A stretch of 64,000 bases of DNA from Raphanus sativus. Taxonomy: Eukaryota > Streptophyta > Magnoliopsida > Brassicales > Brassicaceae. The DNA is taken from NCBI RefSeq assembly GCF_000801105.2, contig NC_079515.1, positions 30,093,407 through 30,157,406 on the forward strand, read 5' to 3'. Of the stretch, positions 1-10,941 are shown piece after piece. The position numbers and the translations under genes were made by a program. Position 1 is the stretch's first letter, and each line of letters opens with the position of its first letter. The notes under the pieces were generated by a model. That model ran no database searches. It worked only from the letters and a program-made list of their open reading frames with translations, and was not told the DNA's origin.

Positions 1-8
1 AGCGTTTA

Positions 9-248
9 GAGCATCTCCAAAGGTTCATTCTATTTTTTACTCTAAAATAGAATGATTATATAACAGAGATAAAGTTTGTTCCAATGATACTCTACTTAGA
101 GTAAAAAATAGAGTGATGAACAAAAAAAAATAATTTACTCTATATTTGGAATAAACTTATTTTTCACTCTATTATAAAGTGAGAAATAAAGTACTATTAG
201 AGCATCTTTTACTCTAAAAACTATTTTAGAAATGAGTTGGAAATGCCC
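9..248. mobile_element. Tourist-like (PIF/Harbinger) MITE
   Basis: A 240-bp AT-rich element lies between two TTA trinucleotides (6-8 and 249-251), the target duplication typical of PIF/Harbinger elements. Its ends are imperfect inverted repeats: gagcatctccaa on the left and, read backwards, gggcatttccaa on the right. The interior holds repeated tctattttagagt-type motifs on both strands. There is no coding capacity. The family name is inferred from the ends and the TTA duplication. Confidence 0.6.
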
Positions 249-251
249 TTA

Positions 252-1199
252 ATTTGGCAATATTACACGGTAATTACAAGCAGATTTGACTACAGTACAG
301 TACAACCATGAACTAACTAGTTTGGAATCTCCAAGACTACATAACCAGGTTGAGGGTGCAACTCCGGATCTTACTTCATCCTCAACTATAATTCTTATTA
401 ATCCGGTTGTGCAGCACAAGACCATACCTTGATACTAAGGTGGGTTGAAAAGGGAACCCTTCCAGTGATGTACTCACACGCCGGCTGAATCTTCAGCCCT
501 TCAGAACAAAAGATGGGTTGGGAGGGAGGCAAAACTTGACTCGAGTTTCAAAAACCTACAAAAGAAAAGAATCAAGGTCTACCAAAACGACAAAGGAGCC
601 AATTCGGTACTGGGATGACCACACACTCCAAACAAGTCTCTTCACCGTAAGAAGAACCAAATGAAACCATTGGACCCTCGAAAGGATGCCTTGTTCTAGG
701 GACAGAGAACCTGACCCAGTCTCTACTGCTCCACATCGGGTGACAGCAATGGGTAGATTGAGTCACCCAAACGATGCAGTTTCTGAACGTACGAGCTCAT
801 AACCTTCGTCTAAAGTGAGAGCACTCGAGGTAAGGTACGGGGAATGCACAAACAAGGAAAGAGCTATCACCAGAGAAGGAGACCCCACAGCCATAGACGA
901 CAGAGAAGAAGATGTTGCATACTTTTGTTCTTCCTTTGCTTTTCTTTTCCTATATGAGCATATCTTTTCTCTTCAACTGATACGTGCCTGTCTCTGAAAA
1001 ACTATTAATATCTCCTAAAAATATTTTTGGATACCTAATTCACAAACTCAAATCAAACAACTGTTGATTGATCTGTTTTTTGAAATATTTTATAAAAACT
1101 TGTGTTTCATTGACATGATATCATATATATATATATACAACTCAAAAGTATAATCCTAATTAACAGAAATTGATAAACCCTATAATATTGCAAATCCAA
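252..1199. other. Unassigned intergenic stretch, GC-richer at 300-1000
   Basis: No gene could be supported here. The part from about 300 to 1000 is less AT-rich than its surroundings and has short open frames on both strands, but none resembles a family I know and none has a convincing splice structure. Because a decayed minus-strand copia fragment follows at 1227-1831, this block could be the remains of that element's 3' end or LTR. That is a guess from position only. Confidence 0.3.
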
Positions 1200-1226
1200 T
1201 AGAATTAGAACTATATCCTCCATAGC

Positions 1227-1831
1227 TTAATGCCCTCTCTTCTTAAATTTGTAGTGTTTTGAATGTACAACTTGAAAAGAAAATATTAAAATGTGGGAGT
1301 TGACAACGCCTTTGTAAATAAGCTGTGGGTTGTTGTTTTGTTGATATGTGCTTAGTAGTAAGTAGTTTGTGTTGAACTGCATCATGATCATATGGCAATC
1401 ATGAAATACTGAATTATTAGCTATATGGGTAGCCGATTGACCATCGCAAAACAAAACATTAGAAGAAATTTGAGCCATTTAAAATTTACAGCATCTGCCA
1501 TTAATCGATTATTCAGTCTCTACATAAGATTGTGAAACAAATTACTTCTTTTTTTCTTCCACGATACTAAAGAGTTGTCGAGAAAGGCTACATACACACT
1601 AAAATACCTTCTTGTAATTGGACAAGCCGACCAATTAGAGTCGCAACAAGCCTCCAATCGCATATCAAAGTCAGACTTGAGCATAATCCCTTGGTTAGGA
1701 CAACCTGTTAAGCACCTTACCGCACACAATGCAGTTAACATGTGATATTTAAGGGGTTCCTGCATGAATTGAGATGAAATATATGGACAAGTAAAAGAGT
1801 GAAAAGCAATATAGATCAAACTGCCTATCAA
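1227..1831 (-). pseudogene. Decayed Ty1/copia RNase H fragment
   Basis: Read on the minus strand, two short frames carry the hallmarks of the copia pol C-terminus. The first has CDSNWSACPITRR, the copia RNase H block that usually reads CDSDWAxCxxTRR, preceded by a stretch like the FMQxP...RYLxGxPxQGI region. The second has LFCDGQSATHIANN, the downstream block of the same domain. The two are in different frames, so at least one indel separates them, and the conserved SSxEAEYRA block is not readable. No LTR, primer site or other pol domain was found nearby, so this is an old, truncated relic unrelated to the young copia element at 21.5 kb. Confidence 0.75.
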
Positions 1832-2660
1832 CTGTCGATACTTGCTTGGATCAGTAAGAAATGTTCATTCATCAAGAGCAACTCCATAACCCTTTACAAG
1901 AATGTTTATAGTGTTTATAAGACTTTTACTAGCAAGAGCATAACCCTTAAGGTCAAAAGCTCTAATACCAGGACAATGCCAAGTCCAAACTTCAAGACAG
2001 TAATACCTCCGAGCCAGAAGAGATTAATCTATGGTTCGTTCATTAGCCATTTTAGTCTAGTGTTTTTCCCAAGTTATGTCGATGGGCTTCTAAATGGGCA
2101 TTTACTATTATTCAATGTTTAAAGCTTAGCGAATAATAATTTTGGGCTTTCTATTTCTGCATTTTAGCTTTCATTTTTGTGGTGGTATGTATATTTTTTT
2201 TTGTAATACACAGTGGTATCTATTAATCACAATATATTTTAATCTGCCATTTACTTCTTGTCCTGTTATAAAACTTGGTGATTCAAACGAAAAAATGATG
2301 TCATTTTGATTAAAAAAAAAGACATTGCACAATTCAACTGGGATCTTTTCACTCATGTTTCACACAGTGTATAACAAAATGATATCGTTTGTTTTTGCTT
2401 TATTAATGCAAACACAGAATTATGAGATAAATCTGTATCTGATACTGATAGTTTGTTTTGTTAAATGAGTTTCTTTTTCTATAAAATTTGATTATATTTC
2501 TATATCACATTTGTATGTGTAATCCAGTTGATTCGTATATACCTGAAAGAAAAGGAATAAAAGAGAGCATATTCTCTTCGTTGGTTAATTAAGACAGTCG
2601 AAAAGAATCTGATCCAAACTCTACAGTTGGAAGCAATTTTAAATGTGATTCTTCTTTATA

Positions 2661-2898
2661 CTCCCTCCGTTTCATTTTAGTTTTCACTCTAAGTTTATAC
2701 ATACATATTAAGAAAACATATGATTTTATATATTTCCAAAATAAAAACACAATTACCTATATACCTAACCATATTTCAACCAATATAATATAAAATGGAG
2801 AATCTATTTAATAAAGTTTGCATTGAAACTCTAAAACGACATTTATTTTGAAATGAATTTTTTTCCCTACAACGACAATTAAATCGAAACGGAAGGAG
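2661..2898. mobile_element. Stowaway MITE
   Basis: A 238-bp element flanked by TA on both sides (2659-2660 and 2899-2900). It begins ctccctccgtttc, the textbook Stowaway terminus, and ends gaaacggaaggag, its near-perfect inverted match. The interior is AT-rich and non-coding. It is mobilised in trans by Tc1/mariner transposases. Confidence 0.85.
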
Positions 2899-2924
2899 TA
2901 TGTGTTTGCTTTTCAAAACACATA

Positions 2925-3165
2925 CTCCATCCTTTTCATATTAGTTGTCGTCATTTTAGGTTTATGCACATAGATTAAGAAAATATTTAATTTTATATAT
3001 TTTCAAAATAAAAATATCATTACCAATACACCTAACCATGTTTTAACCAATAAAAAGTTGAGTATAGAATATTGTTAATAAATTTTGCATTGAAAACCAA
3101 AAACGACATTTATTTTGAAATGAAAATTATACCCTACAACGACAAATAATTTGAAACAGAAAGAG
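2925..3165. mobile_element. Stowaway MITE, second copy beside the first
   Basis: A 241-bp element starting ctccatccttttc and ending gaaacagaaagag, flanked by TA at 2923-2924 and 3166-3167. Its interior (around 2975-3120) aligns by eye with that of the element 26 bp upstream, so both belong to one subfamily, but they differ at many sites and are separate old insertions rather than a recent duplication. Confidence 0.8.
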
Positions 3166-3167
3166 TA

Positions 3168-4512
3168 CGTGGTATGGCTAATACGTATATATACGGCGTA
3201 TGTCTAAGTTTCTTTTGTATAGCTACTTCTTCAAGTATAGTATTTCTAATTTTCTGCAAAAAAGTATATCAATTTGTAGAATTACTAGATGATACCAAAC
3301 ATTTCAAATTTTTCTGCAAAAAAAAAAGTATCTTTTTTTTTGAATATATGTCGATTTATAGAATTGCTAGATGATACCAAAAAGTAGATATTGTACAGGT
3401 GACGGGGATTTTGATATATATTGTTGGCATTAAAATCACATACACTAAGAACAATGTCATAGATTTTAGTGTGTGTCGATTTGATTCTTCTCTATATGTG
3501 TTTGACTAAAAAGTCAAAGTGTACATTTTAGCTCGACGTACGATATTGTTTGGTCTGCAAACAAGTGATCAACATATGCTCTCTTGGTTCGTTTGAAAGG
3601 TGTTAACATTAAACAACATTTTACAGAAAAAAAAAACATTTGAAAGGATTGTGCATTCTTTTTTTTTACTATAAACGATTGTGCATCTTTTAAGAAGAAG
3701 ACCCAAACCATAGTACTTTTATAGAGAATAAGACATCTTCAGATGTTTTACAAAAAAAAAAAAAAAAACATCTTCAGATAAAACTTGATCATGTGCTTTC
3801 CAAAAGTTCTTACTAGCAATAAAGAAGTTTTAATCACTTGACCAATTAGCCGTTGGTATTTTCTGTAATTTTATTCCACATTTACCTCTAACTAGTTTTT
3901 AACGCTGATTTATTACGATATTACAAGTATGAAAACATTATATAGACGATTTAACAATCTATAATAGTATATGCTTTACGAAGATCTATGGCCGTCATAT
4001 AAAGATCTACGTATGACCAGATTTACTTGGACCATGTTAAAGACTTATTCTGCATAATTGTTTAATAAACCATTTTTCCGAGATTTGAAACCTAGATCTT
4101 CTGTAACTTAGGATTCAAATCCCAGATTTTGGTATATAAGTTTTTAAACCTTAACCATTAGGTTATGGTGCTTCCGGTATCTCTAACTAGTTAGGTTATT
4201 GATAGAATTTTAAAGTTTATTTATTTATTACAAATACACGGTTTTAACTGTATTTTTTAGTAATTTTTAGTAATGGAAGTTTTGGATCTTATGCTAATAA
4301 TCTTCTTCAGGTATAAACTTAGTTTTTAAGTATTTTGATTTAAAGAATAATCCTTCTTTTTTTTTGTTAAAGTCAATTCGGTTTTGCCTTTAGTTTTAAT
4401 AATCTTTCATATTAAATATGGTGAATCTTTTAAGATGAGAACAAGAGAATAATCAACCCCATTACAATTTATGGCTACAGAACACTGTGAACAATCCCAT
4501 TACACTAATTAA
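3168..4512. other. AT-rich intergenic sequence, no gene seen
   Basis: No coding frame or RNA gene is supported. At 3730-3780 the motif acatcttcagat occurs twice around a 17-base A run; it looks like a local slippage product. The rest is AT-rich with short homopolymers. Confidence 0.5.
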
Positions 4513-4514
4513 TA

Positions 4515-5088
4515 CTTCCTCTGTTTGTTTTTTAAGAAAGTGTTATTTTAGTTTTTTTTTATACAAAACATGTCATTTAAAATTTACATGTAATTTTTAG
4601 TTTAAATACTGGCAGAGCTGGACCTGAGAATCCAGAGGTCCTAAACGAAATAAAAAATTATGCAATTTATCCAGATTTTTATATTTTATTAGAAAATAGT
4701 TACTTCCTTCAAAACAGTTGCAAATTTTGTAGTTTAAAAACAAAAAAAATTGTCTTAATATTTACTATAATTTTGTTAATATCAAAGTTATAAATTTATA
4801 TCATTTTATAAATTATTTTGTTATTTTTCTTTTGCATTTTAATATTTTATTCATTATTAAACTAAAAATATAAAAATATGTTTTTTAAAAAGAGCCCCAC
4901 ATAATGGGAGCCTCACACAAATGTTTCACATGTATTGGGTCAAGCCCAACTCTGAATATTGGTTATAGATGCATTGATTTTATAAATAATTTTATTTAGT
5001 TCAAATACTATTGGTTAAATATTGTAATTAATAAAAATTTAAATATATTTAAATTATTTTTTAATATGTGTAAAAAATGTTAAAGTTA
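4515..5088. mobile_element. Truncated Stowaway-like element split by a hAT insertion
   Basis: A Stowaway-like left end (cttcctctgttt after TA at 4513-4514) is followed by an interior that resumes after the hAT element at 4963 with sequence matching the interior of the complete element at 5091-5350 (for example aatactattggttaaatat). The right terminus is missing: the sequence runs into the next Stowaway at 5091. It is therefore a nested, partly lost copy. Confidence 0.5.
4613..4954. mobile_element. Non-autonomous hAT element with 8-bp target duplication
   Basis: This 342-bp insert has inverted ends cagagctgg and, read backwards, cagagttgg. It is flanked by an 8-bp direct repeat, aatactgg (4605-4612) and aatattgg (4955-4962), differing at one base. 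Eight-base duplications with CAG-like ends are the mark of hAT transposition. It has no transposase frame. It sits inside an older Stowaway-like element, which gives the order of the two insertions. Confidence 0.75.
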
Positions 5089-5090
5089 TA

Positions 5091-5350
5091 CTCTTTCTGT
5101 TTCATATTAAGTGTCATTTTGACTCATTTTTCTTGTTTCACAAAGAATGTCATTCTACAATACCAATGCAATTTATACAATCTTTCAGCTCAAAATTAAT
5201 TGCAAAATGCATCGATCTTATAAATAAAACTATTTATCTAAAATACTATTGGTTAAATATGTGATATTAATTAAAAATAAATGTATTTTAATGAACTTCT
5301 TAATATGTGTGAAAAGTGTCTAAGTGACACTCTTTGTGAAACGGAGGGAG
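5091..5350. mobile_element. Stowaway MITE
   Basis: A 260-bp element flanked by TA at 5089-5090 and 5351-5352. It starts ctctttctgtttc and ends gaaacggagggag. Internal blocks such as aagtgtcattttgac near the left end are mirrored near the right end, so the inverted repeats are longer than the terminal 13 bp. Confidence 0.8.
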
Positions 5351-5352
5351 TA

Positions 5353-6330
5353 TTTGTTTATGATGGGGAGAGAATATTGAAAAGTGTTGCATGAAGATCA
5401 GTACTTTAAATCTGTTAATTACACAGCGCATTTGAGTATTAATATCTTGGATAAGATGTGGTTGTCTGGTTTAGATTGTTCACAACGTTGTGTAGCCATA
5501 AATTGTTAAATTAATGTTTGGGCATAATTAGGTATCAAGCTGGTTCAGCAAAGAAAGCACATGCGTTGGGGCGACACTTTCTTAAAGCTTTGTGTTAAGA
5601 AAACTAAGCAATTAAATAAATTTTCTTAAAATCTATCTAAATGCAGAGATAAATAAATACTCTATTGAGTTATATATTCCTTAACAGACTTGTAACAAAA
5701 ACCAGAAGAACCATTTTTTGATGTAGTAATCAAGTTTAATAAAATCATGTTAATTTGGATCATTTAATGAAGATAAAATCCTCTATGATTTTTTTTAACT
5801 TGATTAATAAATGAAATTTAATTCATGGTTGGCATGCTTCATCAATCAGCTATGATGAAGACCAAAAAAACAAATTCTGAGATTAAAAGCTTGTAATAAT
5901 TTAAGTTAGTAGTAATAAATACATAGTACTCTATGTATTTAAAAGATTAATATTTTCTATTTTTCATATTAATGTTTTACATTATAATGAATGTATTTTT
6001 GTTTAAATTAAAATATAAAAACATGAGTATTTTTTTTGGTAAGAAAATAAAGTTTAAACTGGTAAAAAAAATCATAATATATAATAATAAATAAAAGTGG
6101 TTTATCATTTATGCAAAAGACAATAGTAATGTTTTAACGGCGTTAGGTCTATAATTAGGGTACTGTCTATTTCTTTTTAATTAACTAGAATTTTTAAAAT
6201 GCTGCAAAAATGAGAAACCAATGAAAAAAATAGAAAACTAAATTAAAAGAGAAAATAAAAATGAAAAAGGGATAAAATGAGGAAAAAAAATAAAAATAAA
6301 AAGCTTTGTTCCGTCAGCGTGCGAGAAGAA
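5353..6330. other. AT-rich upstream region of the RING gene
   Basis: No gene is supported. The stretch becomes A-rich towards 6300, just before the CT-rich leader of the RING gene, and presumably holds its promoter. No unambiguous TATA box position could be fixed. Confidence 0.4.
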
Positions 6331-6354
6331 AGGGTTAGAACCAAGAAACCGACG

Positions 6355-7881
6355 TCCCTCTCTCTCTCTCTCTCTTTCCCCTCACCTCTTCTTCCTCTCT
6401 GCTTCTGATCTCTCTCTTCTCTCTCTCTCTCCCTCTCCCTGATTAAACCTTTCATAATCAGGTAATTATCACGTTTAATCATCACGATAATCGGCTCCTG
6501 AAGCCCTTTATTTTCTCTCTTGTAATTCTCCCAGGCTTCGAATCATTTTATTTATTTGTTTTTTTCTTTGGTGGGTTTTTGATTATTACGATGATGATGA
6601 TGAACTTTATGAGAAGAGATTGCATTGTTCTTGGTTTGTTGGTTTTGCGATTCTGATCATCGAAGATTGTTCTAAACCTTATCTGCATGTTTGCAGGGAG
6701 CTTCGATAATTACAAGTCTCTTTTTTTTTGTCTTGTCTAGCTCGTTGCAGCCCCTTTAGACACATCTCCAAGCTTTCTCCTTTTTATGCTCTCAAGGTCT
6801 GTCTTTTTCTCTTCCTTCCTTCTTGCATTAGATGATGATGATGATAATTATTCTGATTTTAGTTTAGGCATGATGGCCTAGTTTCATCTTTTTCTTTTTT
6901 TTTTTTATTGTATGAAAGTTTTGATCTTTATTTTCTTAGAATTGTTCTTTAGTTTCTCATTTTGATTTTAGTTCTACAGCTAAGTTTGTTTTTTTTCCTT
7001 TCATGAAAATGATGATCTTGGCTTTGCCCTGTCATCATGAGTTTTGAGAATGCACAATGCAATCTGTTGTGAACATTTGCTTTATATGTTTTGATTTCGT
7101 TAATGCTAAAATCACAAGTTGATATATATGCAGCTTACAAACATGTAATATAAGCTTTAGCTTAGTTTGTAAGTATCAGCTTGAGAAGGTGTTATGATTT
7201 TGCATTAATTGATTACAAAAAGCTCAAATTCTCGCTCAGTTTGTACTTTGTTGTGTCATCATTATGGTAGCTGAGACTCTGTTTTATCGTCCTTCTCGCA
7301 TTAGATGATAGTTCTGATTTTGGTTAGGCATGGTGGGCTAGTTTCATCTTCTTCTTTTTTTTTTATGTATGGATGTTTTGATTTTTGTGTGGTAGTTGTA
7401 TAATTGTTCTACAGTTTTAATCTAAAATTTAGTGTTCATGAAAATGATCTTGGCTTTTTACCCTATTATCATGAACTTGAGAATGCACAATGCAATCTTC
7501 CGAAAACATGTGCTTTGTATGTTTTAATTTCGTTAGTTCATTCCCAAAATCACAAGATGACATATGCAGCTTACAAAGAGTGACATTGATTATGTGTAAT
7601 AATGTTGCATTGATTGGTTCCGTTAAACTTAACAAAGTTCAGTTTCTTAATCAGTTTAGACTTTGTTGTGGTTTGCTGATGTTTTTTTCTTTATAACTCA
7701 AAACCTACCAGAAGTTGACATATGCAGATCACATAAAGTGATAGTATGTGTAATAATGTTGCATTGATTGGTTCCATTAAAATAAAATAAAAAAGTTCAG
7801 TTTCTTACTCAGTTTAGACTTTATTATGGTTGCTGATGTTTTTTTCTTTATAACTCAAAACCTATCAGAGGGCTTATGCAG
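6355..7881 (+). promoter_or_regulatory. 5' leader of the RING gene: CT-rich exon, short exon, long repetitive intron
   Basis: A CT-repeat tract (6355-6440), common in plant 5' leaders, is followed by a good donor (cag|gtaatt, intron from 6462). An acceptor at ttgcag precedes a short leader exon from 6697, and a second donor follows (caag|gtctgt, intron from 6797). The last acceptor is probably atgcag ending at 7881, eight bases before the ATG. The second leader intron, about 1.1 kb, contains a degenerate tandem duplication: sequence from about 6825 recurs from about 7298, and part of the unit recurs again before 7881. Each unit brings its own tgcag, so alternative leader exons are possible. 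No transcript evidence is available. Confidence 0.55.
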
Positions 7882-7889
7882 CAAGCGAA

Positions 7890-9853
7890 ATGGGACAAAG
7901 AAATAGAACAGTCGATTTAGAAATGGAGCAGCAGCACCAATCTCAACCCTCTCTCCAACCAGGACCTTGCATCCTTCTAAGCAGCTTTCCCCAACAACAA
8001 CAACCACCTGATAATAATAATAATAATACCCTACCTGCAATGGCTGCAAGCTTTCCTAATTTAGAAGCTCGTTCTCTTCAAGACCCAAACTTCTATGACA
8101 TGTTCTACGGTCTTCCTCAGTACCATCATCACCATCAACTTCATCAGCCTGCTCCTCCTCCTCCGAATTACTATGTTCCCTATATGGCATTTCAGGGTCC
8201 ATCCTCAAGCAGTCAAGGTGTAGTTGGAGTAAGTTCTGATCATGAGTACGAGAGGAATGCTCACTTTATGGATCCTACAAGAGGGGCGTATAAGAGAAAG
8301 AACGCCGAAGGAATAATACCTATGAATCATCATCAGTCTTTAAGTACTTTAGCAGCTCCATTCAACAATACACCTGAGATAATAGCTCCTTTTGGAGGCC
8401 CAAGGAGCAGGCCAGGAGCTGTTCCAATGAACCCTGTTCTTCCTCCTCCTCCTCATGCTCCAAATAGCTTCGTTCAAGGGACCTATCCTGGTCATCATCC
8501 TTTCCCACCTCCTGGCTCAATCTGGTACGACCAACACCATGGAAGATCTGATGGTTCACCCTCGTTTTGGCCCCACTCACCTTACATGCACGGTACCTAC
8601 CGACCTATGAACTCTTTTTTTGAAGCTTTGAACTTTTGTAATCTTGATTATATATCTTTTGTTTGTAGCTGGTTCCATAGAGTCTAGTAGTAGAAACCCT
8701 GCAGCGTTCATGTATCCTCCTCAATTAAACCCGAGGGACCATTATTATCATCACCCTCCACCTCCTCCTCCTGTACAAGGAGTGAGAGGCCAGAGCGCCA
8801 CCTTATACCCTCCCATGGCTTCTTCACCCTCGTTTGGATTCCCTCCTGGGAACTTTGCTCCTCCTCCTCAGAACACAATCAATAGAGGTGGTCCCTCGGG
8901 TTCAGAGATGGGTCCAGTTCAACCAGCAGGGTTCCGGATATACCAGCACCATCAGCGAGATGACTCTGTACCTTTAGCAGCTCTTAGACAACACCGTGGA
9001 GGAGTTCCTCGGTTTAGAATGATGCCTGATGATGTATGTAACTTTCTTTCCTCATTTAGTTTTTTTCTCTAATACATTCATCGTTGCTCAAGATTCTGTT
9101 TGGTTCTCTCTCTCAATGTGTGTAGGAAGTTGCGATATTGGAGTTTGGAGACTTCCTTGGTGGTGGTGGTTCTGGAAATAACCACCACATTGATCATCAT
9201 CGTGATATGCGTTTGGACATCGAGGAAATGTCTTATGAGGTGACTCACATCATTATTTCTTTACCTATGTTTTCTATCAGAGTTAGGCATGTAGCAGCTG
9301 CAAGTAGCTTGTCTTTTTATTATCAGAGTTAGCCGCACGTGGCTTGTCTATTTATTATCGGAGTTAGGGTATGTAGCAGCTGCAATTTTCTGTGATCATT
9401 GTTAGGTTTTTGTTGAATCTGATTTGAAAAACCGTGTGGGTGTTGAACAGGAGCTACTTGCGTTGAGCGAGCGAATTGGAACCGTGAACACTGGTTTGCC
9501 AGAGGAAGATGTCAAGAACCATCTGAAAACAAGAACATGTTCTGTAATCAACCTTGCAGAAGAGTCCTCGTCCTTCTCTCCACAAACTAAAGACAGAGAA
9601 ACAGAACCTTGCACAATATGTCAGGTAAAAAGAATATAGACAAAGACCAAAGCTTTTTAAAAGGATTAAACTCTTAAAGAATTCTCTGGATTTTGTGTAT
9701 TTACAGGAGAGTTTCAAGAACGAAGAGAAGGTTGCGACTTTGGATTGTGGGCACGAGTATCATGCAGAATGCTTGGAGAAATGGCTGGTTGTGAAGAACG
9801 TTTGCCCAATCTGTAAAGCAGAGGCCTTGGTCATGGAGAAGACAACTGTTTAA
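7890..9853 (+). CDS. TEAR1: RING-H2 E3 ubiquitin ligase, TEAR1-like
   Basis: Five coding exons keep one frame: 7890-8592, 8669-9033, 9126-9239, 9451-9624 and 9707-9853, giving 500 aa. Most of the protein is low-complexity, with Gln, Asn, His and Pro runs (residues 12-300), and is probably disordered. The C-terminus is a complete C3H2C3 RING-H2 domain: C448-x2-C451, C466-x-H468, H471-x2-C474, C485-x2-C488. The RING is split by the last intron right after ICQ (residues 450-452). Such proteins recruit an E2 and transfer ubiquitin to substrates. The neighbouring genes match Arabidopsis At1g53190-At1g53210, which makes this the likely counterpart of TEAR1, reported to promote degradation of the TCP repressor TIE1. 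The domain is seen; the gene name is inferred from gene order and overall architecture. Confidence 0.88.
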
Positions 9854-10941
9854 TCTATATATTGGGTATATATATATATTTATATAAAAGAAACTTAACA
9901 AGAAGAGGATAAGAAAACGATAGTTTGGGTTTATTTGCAGCTCAAAAAAGGATTCTGTAAATTTGTACTCTTTTTTGTTTGTTTGTGCACATATTAATAT
10001 GTGTTAATGGTGTCACTCTTTTTTTCATTTGGTTTCTTGGCTTATGTGACACTGAAAAAATGTACAGGCTAATTTGCTTTATCTTAGGGCTTTTTAAATC
10101 TTTTATGTTTTCCTGTTCGGAATGTTTAGGGCTTTTATTATCTTTTTCACAACAAATGGAAAATTCTATTTGAAGACATGTGTCAAATTAAAATTTTGAA
10201 TCTATGTGGATAATATTGTATAGGTTAAATTCTTGCACTCTTTGTCATGCATGGTATCTTTTGGTAATCTTCTATTTGGATTTGAAAGTTACACCAACCC
10301 TCTAGGGTAGTAGATACTATAATTATCAATTCCGAATTGTTAAAATATTTTATTACTATCAAAATTTAATCATGCATTTTATCGCCAAAATTAAGGGTTC
10401 ATCCACAGAAAATGCAAATCCAACTAATAGTTTAATACATTCGAAGATAAATTGCCAAAAATTCTCGTGCTACTTGATATCCAAATTTAGCTATTTAACT
10501 GTGTATTCTTTTTATTTTCTAAAGTGACATCGCAAACAAATCAACTCTTACTGTACAACTAATTGACTACTCAAGAATGATTGTTGCGTCGTCATCTTCT
10601 TCCAATGATTGGAAAACTTTGGTATTCCATACCTTCAAAGTGAATCAATTAGTTGATCCACTGTTAGGGTAAGTTCCGAATTAATATTGTTGACCGGTTT
10701 ATAATCTGAGATCCAGAGGTCACTCTCAACTAAAATGGAATCACATGTACCACCTTTTTGTCTTTGCTTACTAACCGAATAGCTTACAAAATTCTGACCT
10801 ATCGAACATTGTGAAGAAAAAAACTTCAAAATCAAAATCTGTGCATACATTTTAGTAGGTCCGTATCCCTTACATCAAAGTGAATCTTACAAAAGAAAAT
10901 ACAGTCAATATTTAGTAAACCAAGAATGTACCGTGTGTAAA
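9854..10941. other. Intergenic region between convergent genes
   Basis: The RING gene (+) and the TAF1A gene (-) converge here, so the stretch holds both 3' untranslated regions. AT-rich sequence follows the RING stop (for example tatatatatttatataaaag at 9870-9889). No further gene or transposon end was recognised. Confidence 0.5.

Noticed and set aside
572..997. Short frames on both strands in the GC-richer block at the window start
   Set aside because: No family resemblance, start context or splice structure; noted as unassigned.
3174..3711. Short Phe- and Lys-rich frames
   Set aside because: AT-rich chance frames without homology or codon structure.
6243..6485. Minus-strand frame rich in Arg-Glu repeats
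   Set aside because: It is the CT repeat of the RING gene leader read backwards.
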